Counted from the stretch's first letter, positions 15,867-28,112 are shown. The stretch is 64,000 nt of DNA from Streptomyces sp. HM190 (GCF_009857135.1 NZ_CP047318.1:558001-622000), one strand, 5' to 3'. Notes: generated by a model from the sequence alone, not told the origin. Translations and numbers: made by a program.

Positions 15867-16880
15867 GTGCGACGCGTTCCCGTGCCGCTGCCGGTTCCGG
15901 TGTCGTCGCCGGTGCCGGCACTGGTGGTCTGCGGCTCGTTGCTCCTCGCCGTCTCCTGCGGGACGGGGGAGAGCCCGGGTCGTCGTACGCCGCCCGCTCC
16001 CCGGGGGGTCACCGTCGCCGCGGGCAGCGCGACCAGCGTGCACGTCATGTGGAACCGGGTGTCCGGCGAGCCGGAGGTCGCCGGGTACGAGGTGTACCGC
16101 GGTGAGCGGAAGGTGACGGACGTACCCGGCGACGCGCACATGGTGGACGTCACCCGGCTGCGACCGTCCACCACCTATGTGTTCACGGTCCGCGCCCGCA
16201 GTACCGCCGGGGACCTCGGGCCGCCCAGCGCCGAGGTACGGGCCACCACCCCCGCCGGCGGGGTCGCCGACCGGCGCGCCCCCAGCCGGCCCTCCGGCCT
16301 CGACGGGCGGGTGATCGGGGGCACGGCGGCCCAGCTGTCCTGGGGACCGTCGGCCGACGACCGGGACGTGGTGTCGTACGACATCCTGCAGGGCGACTCG
16401 AAGATCCACAGCGTGGGCGGGGAACAGACCGCGGCCGTGGTCACGGGACTGCGGCCCGGCACCCGCTACTCCTTCACCGTGCGGGCGCGGGACGCCGCGG
16501 ACAACCTCTCCCCCGCGAGCCGGGCCCTCACCCTCACCACCGGGAAAGGGGACGGCGGGCCGGGGGCGGGCGACGCGGCGGGCACCGCGCCCACCGCCTT
16601 CCGGGCTGGCACGCGCCTCAGCGACGGGGCGTACTCCATCGACCTGTCCTGGGTGCCGCCGCGCGCCGACGGGATGGTGACGGAGTACGAGATCCAGCTC
16701 GACGGGCGGCCCGCCACGACGCTCGTCTGGGGCGGGACCCCACCGCGGGGCCGGGCCACGTACAGCTTCTACGCGGGCCGGGAGGCCGGGGTGATGCACC
16801 GCGTGCGGATCCGGGCGAAGCTGCCGGACGGCACCTGGGGCGCCTTCTCGGCGGAGCGGACGGTGACCACGGGAGGGTGA
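15867..16880 (+). CDS. Secreted lipoprotein with three fibronectin type III domains
   Basis: 337 residues from GTG 15867 with GAGGGGG upstream. The N-terminus is basic then hydrophobic and ends in LLLAVSC, a weak lipobox, so lipid anchoring at Cys of about residue 34 is likely. Three FnIII units follow: about 45-130 (VMWNRVSGEPEVAGYEVYR, TTYVFTVRARSTAG), 145-235 (AQLSWGPSADDRDVVSYDIL, RYSFTVRARDAADN) and 250-337 (IDLSWVPPRADGMVTEYEI). No catalytic domain is seen. FnIII modules in Streptomyces usually act as linkers or binders in polysaccharide-degrading proteins; here they stand alone, so a binding or scaffold role is only a guess. Confidence 0.8.
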   Translation: MRRVPVPLPVPVSSPVPALVVCGSLLLAVSCGTGESPGRRTPPAPRGVTVAAGSATSVHVMWNRVSGEPEVAGYEVYRGERKVTDVPGDAHMVDVTRLRPSTTYVFTVRARSTAGDLGPPSAEVRATTPAGGVADRRAPSRPSGLDGRVIGGTAAQLSWGPSADDRDVVSYDILQGDSKIHSVGGEQTAAVVTGLRPGTRYSFTVRARDAADNLSPASRALTLTTGKGDGGPGAGDAAGTAPTAFRAGTRLSDGAYSIDLSWVPPRADGMVTEYEIQLDGRPATTLVWGGTPPRGRATYSFYAGREAGVMHRVRIRAKLPDGTWGAFSAERTVTTGG

Positions 16881-17038
16881 CGACGTCCCCCGCACGGCGG
16901 AACCCGTCACCTGCCCGGTCGCTGTCCGCATGCGGACGGGGCGCGAGGCACGTTGGCTCGCCCTGAGGCAGCACGGGTCCTCCGTTCCCCGGCGGCGCAA
17001 GGGATGTGCCGCCGACCGTGCCGCCGGAGGGCAGACCC

Positions 17039-17572
17039 ATGCGTACGTCTCAGCTCCTTCTCCGCTCCGGCCTGACCACGGCGGCCGCCGCGCTGCCGAT
17101 CGCCCTGGCCACGCCGTCGGCCGCCGTCCCCACGGGGATCTCGGTGAGCACCACCGGGTCCTCGGTCACCGTCACCACGAGCGATTGCCCGAACAGCACC
17201 AACGGCGCGTTCGGTACGGCCTCCCTGCTCGCGAGCGGGCAGGCGAACTTCTCCCAGGGGCGTCAGGCGACCCTCGTGGGTACGAGCACCAGCCAGTCGG
17301 CGTCGTGGACCGGCGTCACCCCGGGGACCTACACCGTGATCGTGGTGTGCCGGGACGGGACCACGGCGGGCACCCAGTCCGTCATCGTCACCGCCGCCAC
17401 GCCCACGATCTCCGCGACGGCCTCGCCCACCCGGGGCGTCATGGGCGGCGTGGGCGGTGCCACCGAGGAGTACGGCACCGTCACCCTGGTGGGCGGTGGC
17501 GCGCTGGTGGCCGCCGGCACGGTGGCCGCGGTCTGGTACCTGCGCCGCCGGGCCAAGCCGCACCGGCTGTGA
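17039..17572 (+). CDS. Secreted hypothetical protein with C-terminal membrane anchor
   Basis: 177 residues from ATG 17039, placed by GGAGG. A signal peptide (LLLRSGLTTAAAALPIALA, cut near TPSAA-VP) leads into a Ser/Thr-rich, probably beta-structured region (SVSTTGSSVTVTTSDCPNS, SASWTGVTPGTYTVIVVC) with two cysteines that may form a disulfide. Near the end, VTLVGGGALVAAGTVAAVWY is a single transmembrane helix followed by LRRRAK. The type I topology with a basic stop-transfer tail resembles sortase substrates, but no LPxTG motif exists. Function unknown; it may be a surface-exposed structural protein. Confidence 0.75.
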   Translation: MRTSQLLLRSGLTTAAAALPIALATPSAAVPTGISVSTTGSSVTVTTSDCPNSTNGAFGTASLLASGQANFSQGRQATLVGTSTSQSASWTGVTPGTYTVIVVCRDGTTAGTQSVIVTAATPTISATASPTRGVMGGVGGATEEYGTVTLVGGGALVAAGTVAAVWYLRRRAKPHRL

Positions 17573-17577
17573 ACACC

Positions 17578-17617
17578 GGGCAGGCGGTCGCCGTGCGACA
17601 CCGACGACCGCCTGCCC
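17578..17617. terminator. Bidirectional terminator hairpin
   Basis: GGGCAGGCGGTCG (17578-17590) pairs perfectly with CGACCGCCTGCCC (17605-17617), a 13-base stem with a 14-base loop. It separates the convergent secreted-protein gene and padR gene. Confidence 0.7.
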
Positions 17618-17644
17618 GTGTGCGCACGGCCCGGCCGGCGCGGG

Positions 17645-18262
17645 CTACGGCCGCCCCGCCGCCGCTCCCCCACCGGCGTCCGGCACTCCGTCGTCCGGTG
17701 GCCCGCTGCCGTACGGCGCCGCGGCGTCCGGGAGGGCCTCCAACTCCGTCAGGGCGTTCCGCAGCCACTGGGTCCAGAAGGTCTCCAGGTCGATGCCGGC
17801 CCGCAGGATCAGATGCTGGAGGCGGTCCTGGGCGGAGTCCCTGCCCGGCCCGAAGTCCCGCTTCTCGATCTCCTCGTACTCCGCCAACTGCCGCTCGTGC
17901 AGAGTGAGATGGCGCCGCAGATCGGCCTCGATGCCGGTGGTGCCGACAACCGCCGCGGCCCGCAGCCGCACGAAGAGGGCGTCACGCCACGGCCGGGGTT
18001 CCTGGGGGGCGGAGGTCCAGCGGGCCAGTTCCTCGCGGCCCGCCGGGAGGACCTCGTAGCTCTTCTTCTGCCCCCGGGCGGGCCGTTCGGCGGGCAGGGC
18101 GCGGATGTAGCCCTCGCTCTCCAGTCTTCCCAGCTCGCGATAGATCTGCTGGTGCGTCGCCGACCAGAAGTAGCCGATCGACCTGTCGAACCGCCGGGTC
18201 AGCTCCAGCCCCGACGAGGGCTTTTCGAGCAGGGCGGTGAGGATCGCGTGCGGGAGTGACAT
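17645..18262 (-). CDS. PadR family transcriptional regulator
   Basis: 205 residues. The PadR winged helix spans about residues 1-80: HAILTALLEKPSSGLELTRR, the typical FWSATHQQIYREL recognition region and LESEGYIRA. An AphA-like C-terminal helical dimerisation domain follows (LYE-type helices HERQLAEYEEIEKRD). The last 25 residues are a low-complexity Gly/Ala tail. It lies 105 bases downstream of the fadH-type gene on the same strand and may be co-transcribed with it. A palindrome in the upstream promoter (20439-20452) is a candidate operator, though the pairing is inferred. Confidence 0.9.
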   Translation of the reverse strand: MSLPHAILTALLEKPSSGLELTRRFDRSIGYFWSATHQQIYRELGRLESEGYIRALPAERPARGQKKSYEVLPAGREELARWTSAPQEPRPWRDALFVRLRAAAVVGTTGIEADLRRHLTLHERQLAEYEEIEKRDFGPGRDSAQDRLQHLILRAGIDLETFWTQWLRNALTELEALPDAAAPYGSGPPDDGVPDAGGGAAAGRP

Positions 18263-18367
18263 GGGCTCATCCTAGGAAGGGCCGATGAGCCCGGCCCCTG
18301 CACGCTCCGCGGGGAACCGTCGCACTCGCCGCCCCGCCCGTGCCACCACAGGCGCCCGGCCCTCGGG

Positions 18368-20452
<2,085 letters not shown>

Positions 20453-20574
20453 TAATGACTGAGGGCAAGGCCACACCGAGGCAGGGCCTGACGCCGCGAG
20501 GGCGGGCCCGGTGGGGGTGCGCACCAACTCGGGCACCCACGACGTCCGGCCCGCGCCCCTGCGTGCGGTGGCGG

Positions 20575-21360
20575 TCAGACGGTCGTCGGTCTGGTGCCGG
20601 TGACCACGTGGGCGGCTCTCTCCTCCGAGACGGCCGTACCGGCGACGAGACCGGCACCGCGGACGACCTCGACGGCGTGCGGCTCCTGGCGTTCGCTGGT
20701 CTCGACGAGCAGGGTGCCGCCGGGGGCGAGCCACCGGGGCGCCTCGGCGGCGACGCGGCGCAGGACGTCGAGGCCGTCCGTCCCGCCGTCGAGGGCGACG
20801 AGCGGCTCGTGGTCGCGGGCCTCGCCCGGCAGCAGCGCGACCTCGTCGGTGGGGACGTACGGCACGTTGGCCGCGAGGATGTCGACACGCCCCCGCAGCC
20901 CGGCGGGCAGCGCGGCGAACAGGTCGCCCTCGTGGGCGTGGCCGCCGTACGGGGCGATGTTGCGGCGGGCGCAGCGCACCGCGGCCGGGTCGATGTCGGC
21001 GGCGTGGAGTTCGACGCCGCGGAGCGACGCGGCCAGGGCGGCCCCCAGCGCTCCCGAACCACAGCACAGGTCGACGACGACCGAGGCGTGGGGGACGGCG
21101 GCGAGGGCCCGCTCGACGAGGAACTCGGTGCGGCGGCGGGGGACGAACACACCGGGGTCGACGGCGATGCGCAGGCCGGCGAACTCGGCCCAGCCGAGGA
21201 CGACTTCGAGGGGGACGCCGGAGACGCGGCGGTCGACCATGGCGGTGACGTCGTCCGGGGTCCGTGCGGTGGCGAGGATCAACTGCGCCTCTTCTTCGGC
21301 GAAGACGCAGCCCGCGGCGCGCAGGGCCGTGACGACGGAGGCGGTGGTGAGAGGTGGCAT
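20575..21360 (-). CDS. PrmC/HemK-like protein methyltransferase
   Basis: 261 residues. A class I SAM fold has motif I VVDLCCGSGALGAALA and an acidic ribose-binding residue after ELHAADID. The glutamine-methyltransferase signature is altered to ANVPYVPTD, where PrmC and HemK have NPPY. It ends in a beta strand with RAAHVVTGTR. The N-terminal helical region is short. A housekeeping prmC usually lies beside prfA; here it is a lone gene between fadH and a GNAT gene, so it is more likely a paralog with another protein or small-molecule substrate. Confidence 0.82.
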   Translation of the reverse strand: MPPLTTASVVTALRAAGCVFAEEEAQLILATARTPDDVTAMVDRRVSGVPLEVVLGWAEFAGLRIAVDPGVFVPRRRTEFLVERALAAVPHASVVVDLCCGSGALGAALAASLRGVELHAADIDPAAVRCARRNIAPYGGHAHEGDLFAALPAGLRGRVDILAANVPYVPTDEVALLPGEARDHEPLVALDGGTDGLDVLRRVAAEAPRWLAPGGTLLVETSERQEPHAVEVVRGAGLVAGTAVSEERAAHVVTGTRPTTV

Positions 21361-21579
21361 GACAGCCGAGAGCCTTTCGGTGGGCCGAAGGGCGCTCCTG
21401 CGGTGGCCTATTGGCCGTTCACCGCGCGGTGTTGAGGTGAGAGCACCCGACCTGACACAGCGGTAATGGGTCTCACCTCCTCGGTCCCGTGGCGACTGGC
21501 CCGGTTACCCTACCCCATGGTCACGACGGGTCGTCCGCAGCGCCGCACCCCCACGCGCCCGGTGCCTCGACCGCCTCCG

Positions 21580-22326
21580 TCACACGGCGACGCGCTCCTG
21601 CCCCGCCTCCACGGCGGGCACTCGGGCCGCCATGAACCGGGTCGTGCGGCGCAGCCGGAAGCCGAGGGACTCGTAGAGGCGGATGGCGTGGGTGTTGGTC
21701 GCGGCGGTGTGCAGGAACGGGGTCTCTCCCCGTTCGCGGATGCCGTGGGCGACGGCGTGGATCAGCCGGGTGGCGAGCCCCTCGCCCCGGAAGGCCGGGT
21801 CGGTGCAGACCGCGCTGATCTCGGTCCAGCCCGGCGGGTGCAGCCGCTCGCCAGCCATCGCGATCAGCGCGCCGTCCCGGCGGATGCCGAGATAGGTGCC
21901 GAGTTCGACGGTGCGGGGCAGGAAGGGGCCGGGCTGGGTGCGTTCCACGAGGTCGAGCATCTCGGGCACGTCGGCCGGGCCGAGCGGTACGGCCTCGGCG
22001 TCCGGGGCGGCGGCGATCCCGTCGTCCACGAACTGGACGCCCTCCAGGTCGAAGGTGACCTCCCAGTCGGCCGGGAAGCTCCCGCTGTAGGCGGGGACCG
22101 CGACCTCCGTGCCGGGGCCGGCCAGGGCGGCCAGGTCGGCCCAGTCGTGGGCGTCGGGGTGGTGGGGCAGGGCGAGCCACGGCGAGACGTCGACGGGGTA
22201 GCGCAACACCCGGCCGGACCGCTCGGCGAAGTGGGCGTGCGGCCCGGTGAGGGAGGCGAGGGCGGGGTTGTCGAGGACGTGCGGCGCGGTGTCCGCGCCC
22301 CTGAGGTCGCTCGCGTACTCGGTCAT
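21580..22326 (-). CDS. GNAT family N-acetyltransferase (FR47-like)
   Basis: 248 residues from ATG 22326 with GGAG 5 bases upstream; an in-frame ATG at 22353 is an alternative. The acetyl-CoA binding core is in the C-terminal half: ISAVCTDPAFRGEGLATRLI (V/I-x-x-x-FRGxGLA motif A) and ATNTHAIRLYESLGFRLRR (motif B). The N-terminal 100 residues form a second, degenerate domain as in FR47 proteins. The substrate cannot be predicted. It is transcribed away from the Mo enzyme gene that starts 220 bases to the right. Confidence 0.88.
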   Translation of the reverse strand: MTEYASDLRGADTAPHVLDNPALASLTGPHAHFAERSGRVLRYPVDVSPWLALPHHPDAHDWADLAALAGPGTEVAVPAYSGSFPADWEVTFDLEGVQFVDDGIAAAPDAEAVPLGPADVPEMLDLVERTQPGPFLPRTVELGTYLGIRRDGALIAMAGERLHPPGWTEISAVCTDPAFRGEGLATRLIHAVAHGIRERGETPFLHTAATNTHAIRLYESLGFRLRRTTRFMAARVPAVEAGQERVAV

Positions 22327-22546
22327 GCGCTCTCCGTTCTCCTCCGGTGCCATACGGTCACCGGCGCGTTCAGGGGACCGGGCCGGCCAACAGTGGCAAG
22401 GGGGATCACGGAGCCGCTATTCCCGGCGCGGAGAAAGAGTTCATACGGCCGCAGTGATCACGGCCCGCCCCGATGATCGAGCACCCGCGCCGGACACGTA
22501 CCGTTGTATGGCCCAGCTGTCACCGCCGCCGTCATGTAGGACTCGT

Positions 22547-23144
<598 letters not shown>

Positions 23145-23152
<8 letters not shown>

Positions 23153-23993
23153 GACAGCGACGGCGACACAGGCCGGCCCGAGCGGCATGGCCGGCACGGC
23201 CGGGACGACCGGCACGGTCACGGCGGCCGGTGGGACGGCCGCCCCCGGGTTCACGCCGCCCACGCGGTTCGCCGTGCCCGGGCGGATCGCCGTGAGCAGC
23301 CGGGCGGCGACCCTCTGGCAGACCGCGACCTTGACGGAGATCCGGCGCGAGACGCCGCGGGTCGCCACGTTCCGGTTCGCGGTACCGGGCTGGGCGGGAC
23401 ACCTGCCGGGCCAGCATCTGATGCTGCGGCTGACCGCCGGGGACGGATACCGGGCCCAGCGCCACTACTCGCTGGCGTCACCGCCGGACGACACCGGGCA
23501 CATCGAGCTGACCCTGGACCACGTGGAGGACGGCGAGGTCTCCGGTTGGTTCCACACCGAGGCCCGACCCGGCGACGTGGTGGAGGTGCGGGGCCCGCTC
23601 AGCGGTTTCTTCGCCTGGCCCGGCGACCGGCCCGCGCTGCTGCTCGGCGCCGGCTCGGGCGTCGTACCGCTGATGTCGATGATCCGCCACCACCGGCTGC
23701 GGGGCCTCGACGTGCCACTGCGGCTGCTGGTGTCCGCGCGCGGACCCGAGGAGCTGATCTACGCGCGGGAGTACGGCACGGAGACGACGCCCGTGTTCAC
23801 CCGCCGGGCGCCCGAGGGTGCGCCGGTGGGCAGGCTGTCGGCGGCCCACGTGGCACCGCTGCTGGCCGAGCGGCCGCCGGGCGGCTGGGAGGCGTACGTG
23901 TGCGGCTCGAACGCGTTCGCGGAACACGCGTCACGGCTCCTGGTCGAGGCCGGTCAGCCGGTGGACCACATCCGCATCGAACGCTTCGGCTGA
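23145..23993 (+). CDS. FAD-binding ferredoxin-reductase-type oxidoreductase, partner of the Mo enzyme
   Basis: 282 residues from GTG 23145, overlapping the Mo-enzyme stop. Residues 1-40 are a low-complexity Thr/Gly/Ala leader. The FAD barrel has GQHLMLRLTAGDGYRAQRHYS, ending in the RxYS flavin motif, and GPLSGFFAW. The NAD(P) domain has LLLGAGSGVVPLMSMIRHH and a C-terminal YVCGSNAFAEHASRLL, and the protein ends IERFG. No 2Fe-2S cysteine cluster is present, so it is an FAD-only reductase. It most likely feeds electrons from NAD(P)H to the preceding Mo protein. Confidence 0.88.
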
Positions 23994-24161
23994 CCCCGCG
24001 CCGCCTCCGGGCTCCCTCCACCACGGTTGTCACCCGTTCCCGGCGCCATGATTTCCGGCGCGAACGGTGCTGTCACCGCTCCTTTCGGGTACACCGGAAG
24101 TGCGGACCAGTCCTAACCGGCGTTCTCGTAACCGAGGGCCGTACCGGTGAGGGAGGGTGAG

Positions 24162-24746
24162 ATGCGAGGCCAGGTGGTCGGGTGGCGGTGGCGGCGCAAT
24201 CCACTGCGTCGGCGCTCGGACGTCGTCGAGGCGTGGACGGTGCTGATCGTCCTGATGCTGCTGGTCGTCGGCGCCCCGGCGGCCGGGTTCCTGGTGGGCC
24301 GCTGGGCCCACGGGGACGCGCGGGCGCACGCCGCGGCGCAGCGGGCCGAGCGGGACCTGGTGACCGCGGTGGTCGTGGAGAACGCCCCGGCCGCGACGCC
24401 CTCGGCGCACGGCGACAAGCCGCCCCTGCACTGGGTCCGGGCCCGCTGGACGGAACCCAACGGGGGTTCACGGACGGGTGAGGCGCGTGTCCCGGCGGGC
24501 ACGAAGCGCGGCGACCGCGCCGACGTGTGGCTGGACGCGGCGGGCCGCAGTGTGCAGGCCCCGCCGACGAACACCGCCGTCTGGCAGCACGCCCTGTCCA
24601 TGGGGACGTTCGCCACGGCCGGAGTCGTCGGCGTCGTGCTGGCAGGGCACTTCACCGTCCGCCGTGTCACCGTGCGGCGCCGCCTGGACGAGTGGGAGCG
24701 GGAGTGGGCGCGCACGGGCCCCGACTGGGGACACCACCGGGCCTGA
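24162..24746 (+). CDS. Rv1733c-family membrane protein
   Basis: 194 residues from ATG 24162 with GGGAGG 5 bases upstream. Two membrane helices are evident, WTVLIVLMLLVVGAPAAGFL at about residues 25-45 and FATAGVVGVVLAGHF at 150-165. They flank an extracytoplasmic region with WVRARWTEPNGGSRTGEARV and VWLDAAGRSVQAPP. This two-helix plan with a beta-rich loop is that of the M. tuberculosis Rv1733c family, abundant in Streptomyces and of unknown function. The gene stands alone. Confidence 0.82.
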   Translation: MRGQVVGWRWRRNPLRRRSDVVEAWTVLIVLMLLVVGAPAAGFLVGRWAHGDARAHAAAQRAERDLVTAVVVENAPAATPSAHGDKPPLHWVRARWTEPNGGSRTGEARVPAGTKRGDRADVWLDAAGRSVQAPPTNTAVWQHALSMGTFATAGVVGVVLAGHFTVRRVTVRRRLDEWEREWARTGPDWGHHRA

Positions 24747-24970
24747 CGGGGCGGAGGAAGGCCGTGCCGTGAATGGAGGCCGGTTCGAAACGTTCACACA
24801 AATCCTCCCCACGCAGCAGTTGATACTTCAAGCGTCGCGCTGACATACTCCGCTCCCTCCCCCACGATTTCCGCACGCGACGTGACCACCGCAGTGGTCG
24901 AATTCCTCTGGGAACACATCCCATGACCGGTCGGCGTCACGTGTGAGACACAAAGCAGCAAAGAGGGTGC

Positions 24971-25426
24971 ATGGTGTCCGACTCCACGGCACGGTACGGC
25001 AGTTCCGTCCCGCATCAACCTCCGTCCGAGCAGCGGGGCGACCCGTTTTCCCCCGCTCCCGCCCCGCGGGGCCCTGCCGCGGGGCGTCAGTCGATACACG
25101 CTCATCCTGAATTCCGTTCCGTGAGTGCCGCCTATCGCAGATTCGGGACGTGGGCGACGGTGCTCTCCGTCGGCGCATTTCTGTCGTACGTCGTCCTGTC
25201 GAGTTTCGCCCCCGGCGTGATGAACCAGCGATTGGCCGGACATCTGACGCTGGGCCTGGCACTCGCCCTCGCCCAGTTCGCGGTCATCGGCATGACCGCG
25301 TGGCTGTACGTGCGGCACATGCGCAAGAACGTCGACCCGGTCGTGCGGCGGCTGCGCGCCCAGGTGGAGGACCACGAGGGCGAGCAGCGTCGCCTCCCCG
25401 CCGGGCGACGGCTGCGCGCGTGGTGA
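24971..25426 (+). CDS. DUF485 membrane protein linked to a solute symporter
   Basis: 151 residues from ATG 24971 (GTG 24974 is also possible). A disordered Pro-rich N-terminus is followed by the DUF485 core: FRSVSAAYRRFGTWATVLSV, a first helix ending YVVLSSFAP, and a second helix ALALAQFAVIGMTAWLYVRH. DUF485 proteins (YjcH in E. coli) are regularly encoded just before acetate-type sodium/solute symporters and are thought to be accessory subunits. Its TGA overlaps the GTG of the next gene as GTGA. Confidence 0.88.
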   Translation: MVSDSTARYGSSVPHQPPSEQRGDPFSPAPAPRGPAAGRQSIHAHPEFRSVSAAYRRFGTWATVLSVGAFLSYVVLSSFAPGVMNQRLAGHLTLGLALALAQFAVIGMTAWLYVRHMRKNVDPVVRRLRAQVEDHEGEQRRLPAGRRLRAW

Positions 25427-27018
25427 CGGTGTCCGCGAGCGTGGCCGACGCGTTCGGGCTGCGGCTGACCTTCGTCCTGTTCCTGTCGGTCGTGGTGGTC
25501 ACCCTGTTCACGGCGCTTCTGACGGCGCCCCAACGCGACGAGATCGGCGAGTTCTACCTCGGCAACCGGGACATGTCGCCGCTGCGCAACGGCCTGGCCA
25601 TGTGCGGCGACTACCTCTCGGCCGCGACCCTGCTCGGCAGCACCGGCCTGGTCGCCCTGACCGGGTACGACGGGCTGCTCTACCTCTGCGGCACGGTCGT
25701 CGCCTGGATGATGGTGCTGCTGCTCGTCGCGGAGCCGCTGCGCAACTCGGGCAGGTTCACCCTGGGTGACACCCTCGCCCGGCGCCTGCCGGGGCGGCAG
25801 CGGCCGGTGCGGCTGGCGCTGGCCGTCTGCACCCTCACCGTGTGCGCCCTGTACCTGGTGGCCCAACTGGTCGGCAGCATCGCCCTGCTGACGCAGTTCG
25901 TGGGTGAGCCGGGGCCGACCACCAGGACGATGACCGTGATCATCATCGGCTCCATCGTGACGATCTACGCGGCGATCGGCGGTATGCCGGGCGCGACCTT
26001 CATCCAGGTCGTCAAGGCCGTGATGCTCGTCGCCGGGGTCACCCTCGTCGCCGTCATGGTGTTGAACCGCTTCGACTGGAACGTCGACGCGCTGCTGTCG
26101 TCCGCGACCGCGGGCAGCGGCCTCGGCGACGCGTACCTCGAACCGGGGCTGCGCTACGGGGCCGGCCCCATCAGCAAACTGGACTTCCTCAGCCTGCAAC
26201 TGGCCATCGTGCTGGGCCTCGCCGCGCTCCCCCACGTGATGATGCGGCTGCTCGCGCCCCGCCGGACCCGGGTGCTGCGCACCTCGGTGGTGTGGGCCGT
26301 GGGCCTGGTCGGGTTCGTCTGTCTGATGGCCGCCGTGCTGGGCCTCGGCGCCACCGCCGTCGTGGGCCGGGAGACCATCGAGGGCATCGACCACAAGGGC
26401 GACGCGGCCGTGCTGCTCCTCGCGGGCGAACTCGGCGGCGAGGTCCTCACGGCGATCGTCTCGGCGCTGGCGTTCGTCACCCTGCTCGCCGTCGCGGCGG
26501 GCCTCACGCTCGCCGCGGCGTCGTCGCTCGCCCACGACCTGTACGGCGAGGTCGTCCGCAAGGGGAAGGCGAAGGAGACGGAGGAACTGGGCGTCGCCAG
26601 GATCGCCGCCCTGTTCATGGGCGTCCTCGGCATGCTGTTCGCGCTGCTCGCCTGGGGCACCAACACGGCCACCCTCGCGTTCCTGGCCTTCGCGATCGCC
26701 GCGTCCGCGATCCTGCCGACCATCGTCTACAGCCTGTTCTGGCGCGGGTTCACGGCCCGGGGCGCCCTGCTCAGCCTGTACGGCGGTCTCCTGGCCTCAG
26801 TGCTGTTGGTGCTGTTCTCGCCGGTCGTCTCCTCGACCCCGAACTCCATCTACCCGGACGCCGACTTCGCGTGGTTCCCGCTGCAGAATCCGGGCATCGT
26901 CTCGATCCCGGCGGGCTTCCTGCTCGGCTGGCTGGGCTCACTCCTCGGTCCCCCGCAGGAGGAGACCGTGTACGAGGACTTCGAGGTCCGGGCGCTGATC
27001 GGCGCCGACCAGCGCTGA
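25423..27018 (+). CDS. Sodium/solute symporter (SSS family, acetate/monocarboxylate type)
   Basis: 531 residues. The GTG at 25423 is coupled to the DUF485 stop; GTG 25420 is in frame just before it. About 13 transmembrane helices are expected, with typical ActP/MctC features: GEFYLGNRDMSPLRNGLAM, GDYLSAATLLGSTGLVAL, the Na-site region around GGMPGATFIQVVKAVMLVAG and LPHVMMRLLAP. It presumably imports acetate or other short monocarboxylates with sodium or protons. The next gene is an esterase of the acetyl-xylan type, 125 bases downstream, which would release acetate. That link is an inference. Confidence 0.92.
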   Translation: MTVSASVADAFGLRLTFVLFLSVVVVTLFTALLTAPQRDEIGEFYLGNRDMSPLRNGLAMCGDYLSAATLLGSTGLVALTGYDGLLYLCGTVVAWMMVLLLVAEPLRNSGRFTLGDTLARRLPGRQRPVRLALAVCTLTVCALYLVAQLVGSIALLTQFVGEPGPTTRTMTVIIIGSIVTIYAAIGGMPGATFIQVVKAVMLVAGVTLVAVMVLNRFDWNVDALLSSATAGSGLGDAYLEPGLRYGAGPISKLDFLSLQLAIVLGLAALPHVMMRLLAPRRTRVLRTSVVWAVGLVGFVCLMAAVLGLGATAVVGRETIEGIDHKGDAAVLLLAGELGGEVLTAIVSALAFVTLLAVAAGLTLAAASSLAHDLYGEVVRKGKAKETEELGVARIAALFMGVLGMLFALLAWGTNTATLAFLAFAIAASAILPTIVYSLFWRGFTARGALLSLYGGLLASVLLVLFSPVVSSTPNSIYPDADFAWFPLQNPGIVSIPAGFLLGWLGSLLGPPQEETVYEDFEVRALIGADQR

Positions 27019-27143
27019 GCGGGCCGCCGGACGGCGGCACCGTGGCCGCCGCGGACCGCCGGGAGCCGAGGGGCTCTTGGCGGCCCGCGACCGCGCACGT
27101 ACGGTGTGATCATCCGCACCGAGCACTCAAAAGGTGGTCCTTC

Positions 27144-28112
27144 ATGGCCCTGTTCGATCTGCCGCTGGACGAGCTCCGTGGTTATCGAAGCGCTTCAACC
27201 GAGCCCGAGGACTTCGACGCCTTCTGGGCGAAGACGCTCCAGGAGTCCCGCGAGCACGACCTCGACGCGCGTTTCGAGCCGGTCGACACCCAGCTGACCA
27301 CCGTCGACGTCCACGACGTGTCCTTCGCCGGCTTCGGCGGCCACCGCGTCAAGGGCTGGCTGGTGCTGCCCGCCGGGGCGACCGCGCCGCTGCCCACGGT
27401 CGTGGAGTTCATCGGGTACGGCGGCGGCCGCGGTCTGCCCCACACCCATCTGCTGTGGGCCTCGGCCGGCTACGCGCACTTCGTCATGGACACCCGCGGC
27501 CAGGGCAGCGCCTGGGGCGGGGGCGGCGACACCCCGGACCCGGTCGGCGGCGCACCCGCCTTCCCCGGCTTCATGACCCGCGGCATCGACGCCCCCGAGA
27601 ACTACTACTACCGGCGCGTCTACACGGACGGCGTCCGCGCGGTGGAGGCCGCCCGCGCCCACCCGCTCACCGACGCCTCCCGCACCGCCGTCCTCGGGTC
27701 CAGCCAGGGCGGCGGCATCTCCATAGCGGTCGGCGGTCTGGTCCCCGACCTGGTCGGCGTCGCTCCCGACGTGCCGTTCCTGTGCGACTTCCCGCGCTCC
27801 ACGACGATCACCGACCGGGACCCGTACCGCGAGATCGGCAAGTACCTGAAGACGCACCGCGGTCGCGCGGCGGACGTCCAGCGGACCCTCGCCTACTTCG
27901 ACGGCGTGCACTTCGCCGCGCGCGGCCGGGCACCGGCCCTGTTCTCGGCGGCCCTGGAGGACCTGACGTGTCCGCCGTCCACCGTGTTCGCCGCGTTCAA
28001 CGCGTGGGCCGAGGACGACAAGCAGATCGAGGTGTACGAGTTCAACGACCACGAGGGCGGCGGCCCCTACCAGGAGGCGGCCAAACTGCGCTGGCTGGCC
28101 TCGCGCCTCTGA
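27144..28112 (+). CDS. CE7 family acetyl esterase (acetylxylan esterase/cephalosporin-C deacetylase)
   Basis: 322 residues from ATG 27144. The alpha/beta hydrolase carries all CE7 marks: the oxyanion motif DTRGQGSAW near residue 117, the nucleophile in VLGSSQGGGISIA (Ser around 193), the acid Asp in SAALEDLTCPPST, and the His in FNDHEGGG near the C-terminus. There is no signal peptide, as is usual for these cytosolic hexamers that deacetylate imported xylo-oligosaccharides or cephalosporin C. It lies after an acetate-type symporter. Confidence 0.93.
   Translation: MALFDLPLDELRGYRSASTEPEDFDAFWAKTLQESREHDLDARFEPVDTQLTTVDVHDVSFAGFGGHRVKGWLVLPAGATAPLPTVVEFIGYGGGRGLPHTHLLWASAGYAHFVMDTRGQGSAWGGGGDTPDPVGGAPAFPGFMTRGIDAPENYYYRRVYTDGVRAVEAARAHPLTDASRTAVLGSSQGGGISIAVGGLVPDLVGVAPDVPFLCDFPRSTTITDRDPYREIGKYLKTHRGRAADVQRTLAYFDGVHFAARGRAPALFSAALEDLTCPPSTVFAAFNAWAEDDKQIEVYEFNDHEGGGPYQEAAKLRWLASRL

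Noticed and set aside
20575..21360. Housekeeping prmC
   Set aside because: NPPY is changed to NVPY and the gene is not next to prfA, so only a PrmC-like call is made.
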